This document shows positions 1-10,207 of a stretch of DNA of 64,000 bases, piece after piece (within the stretch, counting starts at the first letter, position 1; every line of letters starts with the position of its first letter). The notes under the pieces were generated by a model. It made no database searches and was not told the DNA's origin. It saw only the letters and a program-made list of their open reading frames with translations. The stretch lies in assembly GCA_023014485.1 (NCBI GenBank), contig JAJOZX010000945.1, positions 934,001 through 998,000 of the forward strand, given 5' to 3'. The translations under genes were made by a program, and so were the position numbers. The stretch is from Bathynomus jamesi. Lineage: Eukaryota > Arthropoda > Malacostraca > Isopoda > Cirolanidae.

Positions 1-377
1 AATTCGTGAAATGGAGGCCCAAAATCACAAATCCTCCGCGAGCTTTATCATGGCTAGCCAGTGGGCGGAGTTAAATGGTTGTTGCCTAGCAACCAGATCT
101 TCGGAGTCAAAATTATTGCTAAATACCACATGAAATTGAATTTTTATTTAGTTATTATATTTTGTTTACAGGAACCTGTTACGCTGTCATTCAACTCTTT
201 ATAAGTGAAATTAGTGTTATTTATATATGATTTAGTGTACCCAACGTAGGTATGTCAGTGCTAACTTGTTATTTGTACGTTTTTAAAGGCTACATTATGG
301 TAGTGTTATGTTATTTGTAAGTTTTTGAAGGCAATATATCAGAGTTTATATTCTTTGTGTGAACTTAACCCTTCAAA
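1..377. other. AT-rich stretch, no gene seen
   Basis: No coding region, repeat array or terminal repeat is recognisable. A short imperfect palindrome (GGTTGTTGCCTAGCAACC) lies near 77-94. The stretch may be the 5' part of the hAT relic that begins at 378, but no terminal inverted repeat was found. Confidence 0.4.
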
Positions 378-840
378 ATGGAAGAAGTTACTGATATAAT
401 CGTTTCACTATTGGACTTTTCTTTTGTTAGAAGAAGCGAAGAAAATAAAAGATACATTTTATGATAAATAAAGGTAGATCAACTCCAAACATATCTTGTG
501 TTCAAATAAATAAGAGCAAAACAGAAGTTTTAAATCTAATTGGTATGACAGATATAAGTGGCTGTGTGGAAGTTTGCAAAAAAGCGGTTTGTTTTGCTGG
601 TCTTGTCTTTTAGATGGTGTGAAAAAAAATGTATGGAGTGACGAAGGGTTTCGTGATTGGAAGAACTTGGCAAGGAGCTTGGAGAGACATTCCACTTCGA
701 AAGAGCACATTCAAAATGATATTTGTGTTAAACAGTTATCTAAACAGGCGTTCAGTATTTTTGAACAGCTAAATGAACACGCGAAGAGATCGAAAAATGA
801 GTACAATGCAAAAGCTATCGAATCAACCTTGCTGGTATGA
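378..840 (+). pseudogene. hAT transposase N-terminus (TTF/ZMYM-type zinc finger), broken
   Basis: An ATG at 378 opens a short frame beginning MEEVTDIIVSLL, which resembles the N-terminus of ZMYM1-like hAT transposases. After a frameshift the reading resumes at about 514 with WYDRYKWLCG, then FCWSCLL, then GFRDWKNLARSLERH and a following KEH. This is the TTF-type zinc-finger pattern (W-hydrophobic-C, C-x2-C, then a W and H/C ligands) that precedes the RNase H-like transposase fold of this hAT group. The fold itself is absent, since the frame stops at 840. At least one frameshift and one stop show that it is dead. Confidence 0.75.
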
Positions 841-1169
841 AAATATCATAAATAGGTTTGCTGTTGGAAAAGAAAGGAGAATTGATCTTCTTTTCAAGTA
901 GAAGACGTAAGTAAAATCAATTGATGATTTTTCGTTTTATTTTCTAATATTTTAATAACTTTACTCCATGTTGTTTAGTTAATTTATAATAACGGTTAGT
1001 ACTTAGCGGTACTATCTATATTATGAATAATTTTGTACAGATTAAGCCATCTTAATTTAAGTAATTTATTTATGGGCATATGCCATATATAACTATCTTC
1101 GCACTATGTAATAAAACATAGCAATAATTATTGGTGGGCCTCCCCACCCTCTCAGACCACGAGCCGTCA

Positions 1170-1170
<1 letters not shown>
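841..1170. other. non-coding, nothing recognised
   Basis: AT-rich sequence between the hAT relic and the first (TA)n array. I see no coding potential or terminal repeat in it. Confidence 0.4.

Positions 1171-1204
<34 letters not shown>
1171..1204. repeat. (TA)n microsatellite
   Basis: A pure TA dinucleotide run. It makes spurious Tyr-Ile reading frames on both strands. Confidence 0.95.
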
Positions 1205-1206
<2 letters not shown>

Positions 1207-1403
1207 TCAATCTCTGCGATCTCGCGGATATGATTATTGCGGACATTTTAAATGCGGCCACAACCCACCAGTATCTCGGGGAAAAAATGTAAAAAATTCC
1301 AGAGAATCACGGAGCAACATCGCGAAAACGGGAAATAAAAGGAAATAAATACAAGATGTATTTTTTATAAGAAAACGTTATATATACAGTGTATATATAT
1401 ATA

Positions 1404-1622
1404 CACGGTGAACCAAAAGTAGGTGGACAGTAGGTTGAATACGGTTTGTGTTATATTATATTATAACTATGGTGTTCATTATAACTATGGTGTTTGTGTT
1501 TATTATATTAAATATTATAACTAAATTTATTTAAATTTTATTTTGTATTATAGTATACAAAAAAATTAAATATGTATTCTCAAAATAAACGTTATCATTT
1601 ACTGTCCACCTACATTTGGTTC

Positions 1623-1628
<6 letters not shown>
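1404..1628. mobile_element. 225-bp mariner-like MITE
   Basis: The left end reads GGTGAACCAAAAGTAGG followed by TGGACAGTA. The right end carries the reverse complement with one or two changes (TACTGTCCACCTAC then ATTTGGTTCACC). The ~28-bp inverted ends are flanked by TA on each side, the Tc1/mariner target. The interior is AT-rich and has no frame. It sits inside (TA)n sequence, so the target duplication cannot be proved from this locus alone. Confidence 0.8.

Positions 1629-1664
<36 letters not shown>
1629..1664. repeat. (TA)n microsatellite
   Basis: A TA run joining the MITE end directly to the 5' end of a truncated LINE. Confidence 0.95.
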
Positions 1665-1665
<1 letters not shown>

Positions 1666-2901
1666 TAAAGCCTTTCCTAAAACTTTCGATAAATGTGACC
1701 ATGGAATTATAGCACATAAACTTAAGAATATAGGAATTACTGGAAAGCTGGGAAGATGGATATTTAATTTCTTGAAGCAAAGAACAAAAAGAGTGGTGGT
1801 AAATGGAGTCAAATCGGAAGTAGAGAGCTCTGTCCCACAAGGGACAGTACTAGCAAACTTGCTGTTCATAATAATGATTATAGATATTGATGCAGATATC
1901 AATGACAGTATTGTATCATGTTTCGCAGATGACACAAAGATATGCAAGGAAATATTGAACGAAGGTGACGTAGAAAGATTACAAAACGACATTGAAACAC
2001 TATTCCAGTGAGCAGAAGCCAACAATATAAAGTTCAACGAAGAAAATTTCCAAATTCTAAGATATGGTAATAACAAGGAGCTACAGAAAAAAGGGTACAA
2101 AACTCTGCAAGACAAACAGATAACACCAAATCCACAAGTCAGGGATCTTGGAGTAATAATGTCGTCGGATACAGAATTCGGAGAGCACTATAACGTCAAA
2201 ATTACGACGGCTAGAAAAATAATGGGAATCATCTGGAGGAGCTTCCGCAGCAGAAAAGCAATCATCATGCTCAAATTATGGAAGAGTCTAATCCTACCAT
2301 ACCAATAACTGAGTATTGCTCAGTACTCACAAGCCCATATAGAAAACGAGACATTGCGAACATTGAAGCTATACAAAGGACTTTCACATCTAAGATAGAG
2401 GAAACAGAAGGTGAAGTCTACTGGTCTCGACTACAATCACTGAAACTCTACTCTCTCGAAAGAAGGCGCGAGCGGTACACAATAATATACATATGAAAAA
2501 TACTTGAGGGCTCTGTCCCTAACCTTAGAAATGAAATAGAAACAAACTGGAATGAGAGAAGAGGCAGAATTTGTACGGTCCCAGCTGCGGTGGGACAAGG
2601 GACCATGTAAACGAAGATGGAACGTACCCTCAGAATACGAGTCCCGATGCTTTTCAATGTTCTACCAAAAGAAGTGAGGAATCTCCAGCAACCGACCTGA
2701 ATAACTTCAAGAACCAGCTGGACAGATTCTTATGCAAAGTCCCTGACCAGCCATGCGTGGCTGGCTACGAGGGCAGAAGGAGATCAGACAGCAATTCCCT
2801 CCTTCACCAAAACCCGCAAATGAGGTGGAGATGCTGCAGAGGGGTCGACCGTAGGTCGATCCTGAACCGTCGTTCGAACTCACCTAAAGTATGCACCTAA
2901 A

Positions 2902-2902
<1 letters not shown>
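1665..2902 (+). mobile_element. LINE-A copy 1 (CR1/L2-like), RT and 3' end
   Basis: The 5'-truncated copy starts inside the reverse transcriptase at the AFxKTFDKCDHG motif. It continues through VPQGTVLANLLF and the catalytic box FADDTKI (about 1921-1941), then the thumb region (CSVLTSPYRKRDIANIEAIQ). Past stops at about 2011 and 2497 the C-terminal tail follows, with a FKNQLDRFL-type motif. The 3' end is a short segment, GGTCGATCCTGAACCGTCG, then TAAAG and (TA)n. The same tail recurs at 32461-32530. Several stops and frame changes make it inactive. Confidence 0.85.
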
Positions 2903-2948
<46 letters not shown>

Positions 2949-2986
2949 CTGCAAACACGCAGTATAATTAACGTAAAGAACGACGC

Positions 2987-3047
<61 letters not shown>

Positions 3048-3178
3048 CTAGACAGCTACATTCAGACCCTCACAAACGCAAGATTACCCTTTTACTTTGA
3101 TGTGAATTCTATCCGACGTAAATGCAACGAGTTAGTGAGAGAAGTGTGTGTTTGAGATCATGCTGGACTGCTCACATA

Positions 3179-3232
<54 letters not shown>
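2903..3232. repeat. microsatellite cluster (TA)n/(TG)n
   Basis: (TA)n at about 2903-2942, (TA)n(TG)n at about 2986-3044 and (TA)n at about 3179-3232, separated by unique sequence. A CCGACGTAAATGCAACGAG segment at about 3113-3131 has a near match at about 54990-55010, so the spacer includes part of an unidentified dispersed repeat. Confidence 0.85.
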
Positions 3233-3234
<2 letters not shown>

Positions 3235-3620
3235 GAGTGTAACTGTGATTGATGCAGGTAAATTTGTGCTGCCTTGGGAGGAAACACAAACTTGCTATGC
3301 ATCTTGCTCCTGAAGAATCATGCACCAGGCCTGATAATAACTGGCGGTGTCTGCAATGAAAGCTAACTAAAATTACAATCAATTAAATAGGGGTATGGAT
3401 GTTCTTTAGACTAGACAAACACAGAGCACTGTTGCTTTCAGTGGTGATGAACCATGTACGAAAGTCTCGTCACTACTTTGACTCCCCTAATTGCTGTACC
3501 CTGAAATGGGCATATGAGCGGAATGTTTCTATGTAAAAAGATGTTAAACCCTTTATACTTTCAGTTGAACTGTGAATGCATCGATGATTAAATTCTGAGT
3601 TCAATCCCATATATACACCT
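3233..3620. other. no gene assigned
   Basis: The minus strand has an acceptor-like TTTCATTGCAG at about 3350 followed by a ~150-nt open stretch that ends in a GTATAT donor-like site in the (TA)n. The cysteine-containing peptide is not recognisable and the frame choice is ambiguous, so it is not called as an exon. Confidence 0.3.
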
Positions 3621-5175
3621 TGTTAACCTAGTTTGGGTTCCGTGCGTCGGTCTCTCTTCACACGAAGGTCAAGTTGGTGGCCCCGCCTCTAGTCCTGGCT
3701 TGGTGGAGGAGCGAGTTGCTCTCTTGCTCTCTCCATCGTACATAGCAGGTACACCCGGCTCATCTAGTACCGTCCTGAGCTAGGCATCTATTCTTCTCTT
3801 GAAGACTTCAACTTTGACCCCTGTAATGTTTCTGAGGTCCTTTGGAAGTTGGTTGAAATTCTTGACCCCCTGACAACCAATCTATTTTTCTTCATTGTTG
3901 AAGAGGTCCCTTGTCAGACCTTTAATTTGGGAACACTACACATTCTGCCTTTCCTATTTTCCAGCGTTGTTTGGATGGTAATAATTGTGTTTAGTTTGAG
4001 GTTTGGTACCAGTTTTTTGATCATGTTCCATATGTAAATTATGGTGTATCTCTCGCTCCTTCTTTCCAGGGAGTAGAGATTTAGTTTATGCAGTCTTTCC
4101 CAGTAGTTGAGTTCTTTGCAGCCATCAGTCTTAGCTGTGAAATGTCTCTGCGTTTCTTCTAGTTTATTAGTTTCTTCCTTTTTTATATGGGGACGTCAAG
4201 ACTGAGCAGTATTTAAGTTTTGGTATGATCAATGTTTTCAACAGGGGAATCATTACTGTCTCGTCCCTTCTTTTGAATGTTCTTTGTACCTGTGCCGCGA
4301 CTTTTTTTGTTTTGTTTTCGGTATCTGATTTTGTGTTTCGAATTTCGCATCATCGGTCATTATTACCGCAAATCGATCGCTTTCGTGCTTCTCTGAATTT
4401 CCTGTCTATCTGGAGCATAATATGCAGTCTGTTTAAGTTCCTCCTTTCTACCATCTCTCAAGAGCTGAAATTTCTCCGTGTTAAATGTCATGTTGTTGTC
4501 TTCTGACCATTTGTATATTTTGTTCGTGTCCCTCTGCAAGGCCTCCACCTCTTGCATCGCTGATTTTTCTGCTGTTCTTTGTATCGTGTGCAAAGGATGT
4601 TGCTATGCTTGCTGTTTACTCCACTGTCTATGTCTGTTAGCATATAATGAACAGGAGTGGAGCTAATACTGTACCTTGTGGTACCAAGCTGCGTACTGAT
4701 GATTATATACCTTGAATTTTATTGACCTATAGACGTTCTCTGAGGAAGGTGTAGGTCCATTTTCCCACTTTGCCTGTTATTTTCATATATTTCATTTTAT
4801 GTGCTATTATACCATGATCACATTTGTCAAAAGCTTTAACAAAATCCTTGTGTATGGCATCGTAGTTGTCATTGCCTTCCAGTGCATCTAGAATATTGTT
4901 ATAGTGCTCTATAATTTGTGACAGGCATGATCTTCCTGATCGGAATTCTTGCCAATTTTCGTTGAATCTTTACAGTGTCACCAACAGGTCATAGATTTTC
5001 TCTCTAACTATTCTTTGAAATACTTTGGTGAGGTGGGACGTCAATGACATTGGTATATAGTTCTTTGCTTGCGATCTATCCCATCCTTCATATATAAAGA
5101 GACAATGTTTGCTCTTTCCAAGATGTTCGGTATTTTGTCCACTCTCTACGGATCTTCTCCATATCCAGTATAAGG
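3621..5175 (-). mobile_element. LINE-A copy 2, RT to 3' end
   Basis: Read on the minus strand, it gives RT N-terminal motifs at about 5100-4990 (DGIDRKQ, KVFQRIVREK-like), then the YADD region with IYKWSEDNNMTFNTEKFQ (4593-4363), then the C-terminal NQLPKDLRNITGVKVEVFKRR tail motif near 3850-3780. It aligns with copies 1 and 3. Multiple frameshifts are present. The 3' region (3621-3780) is alignable with the fragment at 33841-34045, which helps define the family 3' end. Confidence 0.85.
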
Positions 5176-5210
5176 GTGGAGCTATTTCAGGAAAGGAAAT
5201 AATATATATA

Positions 5211-5359
5211 TATATAACCTGGGTGGCCTAGTGGTTAAGACGCTGGGCTGCTGGTGAGGCGTGGTTCGGATTCGACGTTAAACTCTAGGTCTAAGGTGGA
5301 GTGAAAAGCTTGACCTTCGTCAGAATGAACAGTTCGGGCGGAAGCTAACCAAAGGTTAC

Positions 5360-5366
<7 letters not shown>
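5211..5366 (+). mobile_element. tRNA-derived SINE, right monomer
   Basis: An A-box-like TGGCCTAGTGGTTAAGAC and a B-box-like GTGGTTCGGATTC are spaced as in a tRNA promoter. A body follows (CGTTAAACTCTAGGTC, then CTTGACCTTCGTCAGAATG), and the tail is ACCAAAGGTTACCAAAGG, then (TA)n. It matches the right half of the longer copies at 16147-16496 and 63661-63962, so it is a 5'-truncated copy of a dimeric SINE. Confidence 0.85.

Positions 5367-5403
<37 letters not shown>
5367..5403. repeat. (TA)n microsatellite
   Basis: A TA run joining the SINE 3' tail to the 5' part of LINE-A copy 3. Confidence 0.95.
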
Positions 5404-5409
<6 letters not shown>

Positions 5410-5414
5410 TTAAT

Positions 5415-5866
5415 ATGGCGACGAAGGACATTAGCGCAAATAGCACAAATAGGAAAAGACAAGCACGTGCAATCAAGAAAACAGTGAAACTGTTCCCCAA
5501 TAAGGAGCAAAAAACAAAGCCCCCCAGTAAATATGGAGAAGAAATTATATGCAGATATTATGTAAAAGATAATTGCAGACACAAGAGAGAACAATGTATA
5601 TATGAACATCCCCAATATGCAATTTCTTCTATAATAATGGTCATTGTAAATTCGGAGACAGATGCAGATTCTACCACACGGACATCTGCAGGACTTACAC
5701 AAAATATGGAACCTGCAAATATGGGAAAAAATATTACTATCAACATCTTCCGACGAACCCAAAGGACAAAGAACACAGTTTAAAGGACAATAGGAATAAC
5801 AATAGGAATACAAAATGCGAACAAACATTTTTTTTTCAACATCGCAGACACGATACGGCTGCTTAA
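5415..5866 (+). pseudogene. LINE ORF1 with three CCCH zinc fingers
   Basis: The frame begins MATKDISANS, continues through a basic stretch, then shows a finger C-x7-C-x6-C-x3-H (CRYYVKDNC ... CIYEH). A frameshift at about 5610-5618 moves the reading to another frame, which gives a second finger C-x8-C-x5-C-x3-H (CNFFYNNGHC ... CRFYH). The third is C-x8-C-x5-Y-x3-H (CRTYTKYGTC ... YYYQH), so one cysteine is lost. The frame ends at a stop near 5866. CCCH fingers bind single-stranded RNA in many proteins, so a nucleic-acid-binding ORF1 role is an inference. The endonuclease region follows within 200 bp. Confidence 0.75.
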
Positions 5867-7544
5867 ATGTCATACCACGCATGCAGTTGACACAGCTGGG
5901 AACCCCCGAGCCAAACCACTTCTGGGCAAGAAGCTACCAGAACAGATAGCTGGAAACGGATCTCTCTCGGAGGACCATAGGGCAACGAAACAAGCGACAC
6001 CGAAGGAAAACGAACTTGAAATACACAAGGGGCAACGAAAAACAAAGAACATAAATATTGTCCTGGCTAATATTCAAGGGATAAGACCAAACCAATCGCT
6101 CACATTGCATGCCTCACAGAAACTCATCTTAAGGATTGCCAAGGAAATTGTGAAAATTGCGAACATTGTATTGATAAGAAAGAGATAAATATAGAGGATT
6201 TCAACTTACTAAGAGCTGATAGAACAGCGAGACGTGAAGGTGTAGTAAAGGTAAAGGTGTAGTAAAGGTGTAGTAAAGGTAGAGTACATGATGGTCATAT
6301 GACAGAGACGGTAATAAGTAAATCAAACAGCTTTGTGGAACTCCTAGCAGTGAAAATAAAAAACTAAACGCGATACTCATAGTCATCTATAGACCTCCAA
6401 ACACTCCAACCGAAAAATTCTCAGATGCCATTGATGATATCAGAAACCTAATAAAGTCCATAAACCCTCTATCCCCCAATATAACGGTCTACGGAGACTT
6501 TAATTTCCCATTTATAAAATACAAAAAGGTGGATATATACACCAGGACGAGGGGAGCACAAGAGAAGACCAGGAACGAGCAAAATTGTTGATGGCTCTCA
6601 CAAATGAATTTATGTTGATACAGGAGCTAAAAGAAAATACCATAAAAAATAACTGCCTAGATCTGGTATTCACGAATAACACGAACTTGATTGCTGATAT
6701 AAAAATAACCCCAAACATTATCTCGGACCACAATTTAATCGAGATATCAACAAATATGGCGACAACATTAAAAGACAAAACCCATATTGAAGAAAGTAGA
6801 AAATTTGGGGCTTTCAAACTTAAACTTCAAGACCATAAACTGGGAAGCAATCAGATTACACATTGCCCAAATAGAATGGAGAACAGTGTTAGAGAATAAA
6901 GCAACTGAAGAAATGTTAACCTTGGAAGAAAAGACGCTGAGAATTTTAAAAAAATATGCTCCGAAATCACAGCCAAAAGGAAAGAGGAACTGGTTGCAGA
7001 GGCAAAAGAGAAGAATATTCTGCAAAAGAAAGAGAGTTGGGGCAGAGTTAACTACCAATGACAGGAAAGTAATTTAAGAAAAACTGGAGAATATCGATAG
7101 GGAAATACAAACCATGATTAGGGGCCATAGAAAGAGGGAAGAGGAAAAAGCGGTAAAAGCAATAAAGGAAAATAGAAAATACTTCTTTAGCTATGCGAAA
7201 AGGAAAACAAAAACGTGCGCCATTATCGGGCCCTTAAGGGAAGTAAACAATGAACTGACAAAGGGTCAAAAATAAATATCTGAAACATTGAGAGGTCAGT
7301 ATGAATCAGTCTTCAGTACCCCAAAACGTGACAAAGCGATACCTGACATAAATGCATTCTATAAAGAGAAATGGCAAGGAGATTGTATATTAGACTTTGA
7401 TTTTACCCCAAAAGATGTAGCGAGAGCTATAGAGCAAACGAAACCATATTCAGCTGCAGGTCCCTGATACTGGATGTGGAGAAGATCCGTAGACAGTGGA
7501 GAAAAACCGAGCATCTTGAAAAGAGCAAACATTGTCTCTATATA

Positions 7545-8459
7545 CAGGGTGGGCGGAAAGTAGCTCCCTATTTTGGATTGGTAAAAAAATACATATATTA
7601 TCCATTTATTTCAGAAAAAATAATATCAAAAGGTAGGCATACATAGTAGGTTTTCTCTAAAATTCAATGTGGGCTCCAACTCTTTCCACCAGCTTCTGGA
7701 GCCGCCAGGAATGGCGTCCACTGACTTTAGCAGGAACTCCGGCGGGATGGAGGACATGACTTCCCGAATTCGGTCCTCCAGTTCTTCCAATGTCCTCGGT
7801 TTGGTGCGGTAGACTTCTTCCTTTACCCCCCCAAAGAAAGAAGTCGCACGGTGTCAAGTCGGGGCTCCTGGCTGGCCATTGATGTGGACTGGTATGACCA
7901 GATCAGGTTGTGGGCCCGTTCCTTCTGCGCAACACCATGAATGCTGAGCGGTACCTTGCTATGTTGCGAAACGAGGTCTGGCCGGTTGTCAGCACATGGG
8001 AGAACATCGACGATCTGATATTTATGCAAGATGGCGCCCCTCCGCACTTCGCTCTTGTTGTCCGTGAGTGGCTGGATGCCCACTTCCCTGGGCGTTGGAT
8101 GGGTCGTCGTGGTCCACATCAATGGCCAGCCAGGAGCCCCGACTTGACACCGTGCGACTTCTTTCTTTGGGGGTGGGTAAAGGAAGAAGTCTACCGCACC
8201 AAACCGAGGACATTGGAAGAACTGGAGGACCGAATTCGGGAAGTCATGTCCTCCATCCCGCCGGAGTTCCTGCTAAAGTCAGTGGACGCCATTCCTGGGC
8301 GGCTCCAGAAGCTGGTGGAAAGAGTTGGAGCCCACATTGAATTTTAGAGAAAACCTACCATGTATGCCTACCTTTTCATATTATTTCTTCTGAAATAAAT
8401 GGATAATATACGTATTTTTTTACCAATCCAAAATAGGGAGCTACTTTCCGCCCACCCTG
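7545..8459. mobile_element. palindromic mariner-like element in LINE-A
   Basis: Outer ends are CAGGGTGGGCGGAAAGTAG and its reverse complement, flanked by TA. The left arm (7545-7889) is the reverse complement of the right arm (8112-8459), and about 222 bp lie between. The plus strand 7910-8347 encodes the C-terminal half of a mariner-like transposase: QDGAPPHFA with the second acidic residue, then RRGPHQWPARSPDLTPCDFF with the third. The left arm encodes the same C-terminus on the minus strand. The helix-turn-helix half and the first catalytic Asp are missing. It interrupts the LINE RT cleanly at a TA. Confidence 0.9.
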
Positions 8460-8892
8460 TATATGAAGGATGGGATAGATCGCAAGCAAAGCACTACAGA
8501 CCAGTGTCATTAACGTCCCACCTCACCAAAGTATTTGAAAGAATAGTTAGAGGGAAAATCTATGTCCTCTTGGAGACTGTAAAGATTCAACGAAAATCAG
8601 CACGGATTCGATCAGGAAGATCATGCCTATCACGACTTATAGAGCACTATAACAACATTCTAGATGCACTGGAAGGCAATGACAACTACGATGTCATATA
8701 GACGGATTTTGTTAAAGCTTTCGACAAACGTGATCATGGTACAATAGCACATAAAATGAAATATATGGGAATAACATGCAAAGTGAGAAAATGGATCTAC
8801 AACTTCCTCAGAGAACGTCTACAGGTCATTAAAATTGAAGGTGTATCATCAGTACGCACCTTGGTACCACACGGTACAGTATTAGCCCCTGA

Positions 8893-9018
8893 ACCACTGT
8901 TCAGGAAGGCTTAATTTTTTATTTCTTTAACACCAATAAGTTTTGGCTCACTGCGAGCCCATGTCAATTGGTAATTGGTGTTAAAGAGATAAAAATTTAA
9001 GTCTTACTGAAGAGTGGT
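8893..9018. mobile_element. 126-bp foldback MITE
   Basis: ACCACTGTTCAGGAAGGC at the left and the imperfect reverse complement (CTTACTGAAGAGTGGT) at the right continue inward through TTTAACACCAAT and ATTGGTGTTAAA. This gives ~45-bp inverted repeats around a short loop. It lies at the end of the LINE-A copy 3 homology. No clear target duplication was found. Confidence 0.7.
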
Positions 9019-9072
9019 TTCCTTCTTCATACCTCGTCGCCACAGTGCGTTATTTTACATCTTTTATATATA

Positions 9073-10145
9073 CAGGGTGTCCCATAAGTCCGGCATCATA
9101 GGAGAAATTCATATTTTTCTATTTCTACAAACCATAATTCATATTTTTCTCTTTCTACAGGCCATAATGTCTGTGAGCAAGGAAGAACGAATCCAGATAA
9201 TTCTACTCATAGGAAATCGGAGTCAAAGAGAGGCCGCTGCTGAATTTAACAGACTGCATCCAGACCGCGAGCCAATAACACAGAGTTGTGTTAGCAGACT
9301 TGTTGCAAAGTTTAAGGAAACAGGATCTATAGAAGATAAACCACGCAGTGGACCTTCAAGGAGGTCCACTGACGATGATACAGCGACTGCTATCCTGGCT
9401 CATTTTAACAGAAGTCCCAATAAGTCTCTTCGGCGATTGTCCGCCGAGACAGGAGTGTCGAAAAGTAGTATCCATCGCATTCTTCAGGCTCACAAATGGC
9501 ATCCATATAAACTTCAGATCCTACAGAAATTAAGCGAAGATGATCCCGACCGGCGGATGGAATTTTGTGAATGGGCTACGGAACAATATGCTCGGGATGC
9601 CAATTTCCCGTCCACCATTCTGTTCAGTGACGAGGCTGTTTTTTATGGAAATGGTGAGGTAAATCGATAGAACACCCTCTACTGGTATGTTCAAGGAAGA
9701 AACATTTCCCAGTGTCTTGAACGAAGAAGGAAATTTCCCAACATGGTTCCAGCAAGACCGCGCTCCTGCACATTACAGCACCCAAGTAAGGGAATACCTG
9801 TACCAACAATTCCCTGGTCATTGGATAGGACGTCGAGGGCCTGTGGAATGGCCAGCTAGAAGCCCGGATCTCACGCCACTAGATTTTTATCTGTGGGGCC
9901 ACTTGAAAGCGCTGGTATACGCAGAGAAAATTAGGAGTGTTGAACATTTGCGGCAGCGCATTATTGGGGCATGTAACACCATTACTCCTGACATCATTCA
10001 CCGTGTGCTTGCTGACTGGGTATCACGTCTGAATTTGTGTATTGAAAACAATGGTGGACATATTGAGCACGTTCTGTAAATAAAAGCTTTTGTTTTGCCT
10101 TTTTTTATTATTTTTCCTATGATGCAGGACTTATGGGACACCCTG
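9073..10145 (+). mobile_element. mariner-like element with broken transposase
   Basis: TIRs CAGGGTGTCCCATAAGTCC and the matching right end are flanked by TA. A frame from ATG 9167 (MSVSKEERIQ) has two helix-turn-helix units and the first catalytic Asp in TILFSDEAVF, and stops at 9670. A second frame (9687-10079) holds WFQQDRAPAH and RRGPVEWPARSPDLTPLDF. By count, 36 residues separate the second and third acidic positions. The segment usually found between the first and second Asp (W..NPH, VWAG..) is missing, so about 60 codons have been deleted at 9670-9690 and the copy is non-autonomous. The C-terminus HIEHVL is intact. Confidence 0.9.
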
Positions 10146-10176
10146 TATACGTGTGTGTGTGTATATGATATATATA

Positions 10177-10202
<26 letters not shown>
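10146..10202. repeat. (TG)n/(TA)n/(AAT)n microsatellite
   Basis: A compound run that merges into the AAT-rich 3' end of the neighbouring Penelope-like copy. Confidence 0.9.

Positions 10203-10207
<5 letters not shown>

Larger units (their letters stand above)
5415..8892 (+). mobile_element. LINE-A copy 3: ORF1, endonuclease, RT; interrupted
   Basis: This is the most complete LINE-A copy. It has ORF1 (5415-5866), then an apurinic-type endonuclease region from about 6050 (ANIQGIRP, TETHLKD, IVIYRPPNTP at about 6375, YGDFNFPF at about 6490, ISDHNLIEIS at about 6720), a basic linker, and the RT start to about 7540. A palindromic mariner occupies 7545-8459, after which the RT resumes (VSLTSHLTKVFERIVRG) with IEHYNNILDALEGNDNYDV. 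A 126-bp MITE interrupts it again at 8893. Many stops and frame changes occur, and nothing downstream of about 8892 was matched to the LINE. Confidence 0.85.

Noticed and set aside
1070..1840. Open frames rich in Tyr-Ile, Thr-His or Cys-Val repeats here and at many other loci
   Set aside because: They are translations of (TA)n, (CA)n and (TG)n microsatellites and have no coding meaning.
3158..3382. Minus-strand open stretch with cysteines after an acceptor-like TTTCATTGCAG
   Set aside because: The frame that fits the 21.7-kb exon phase has a stop, the other frame does not fit, and no domain is recognisable.
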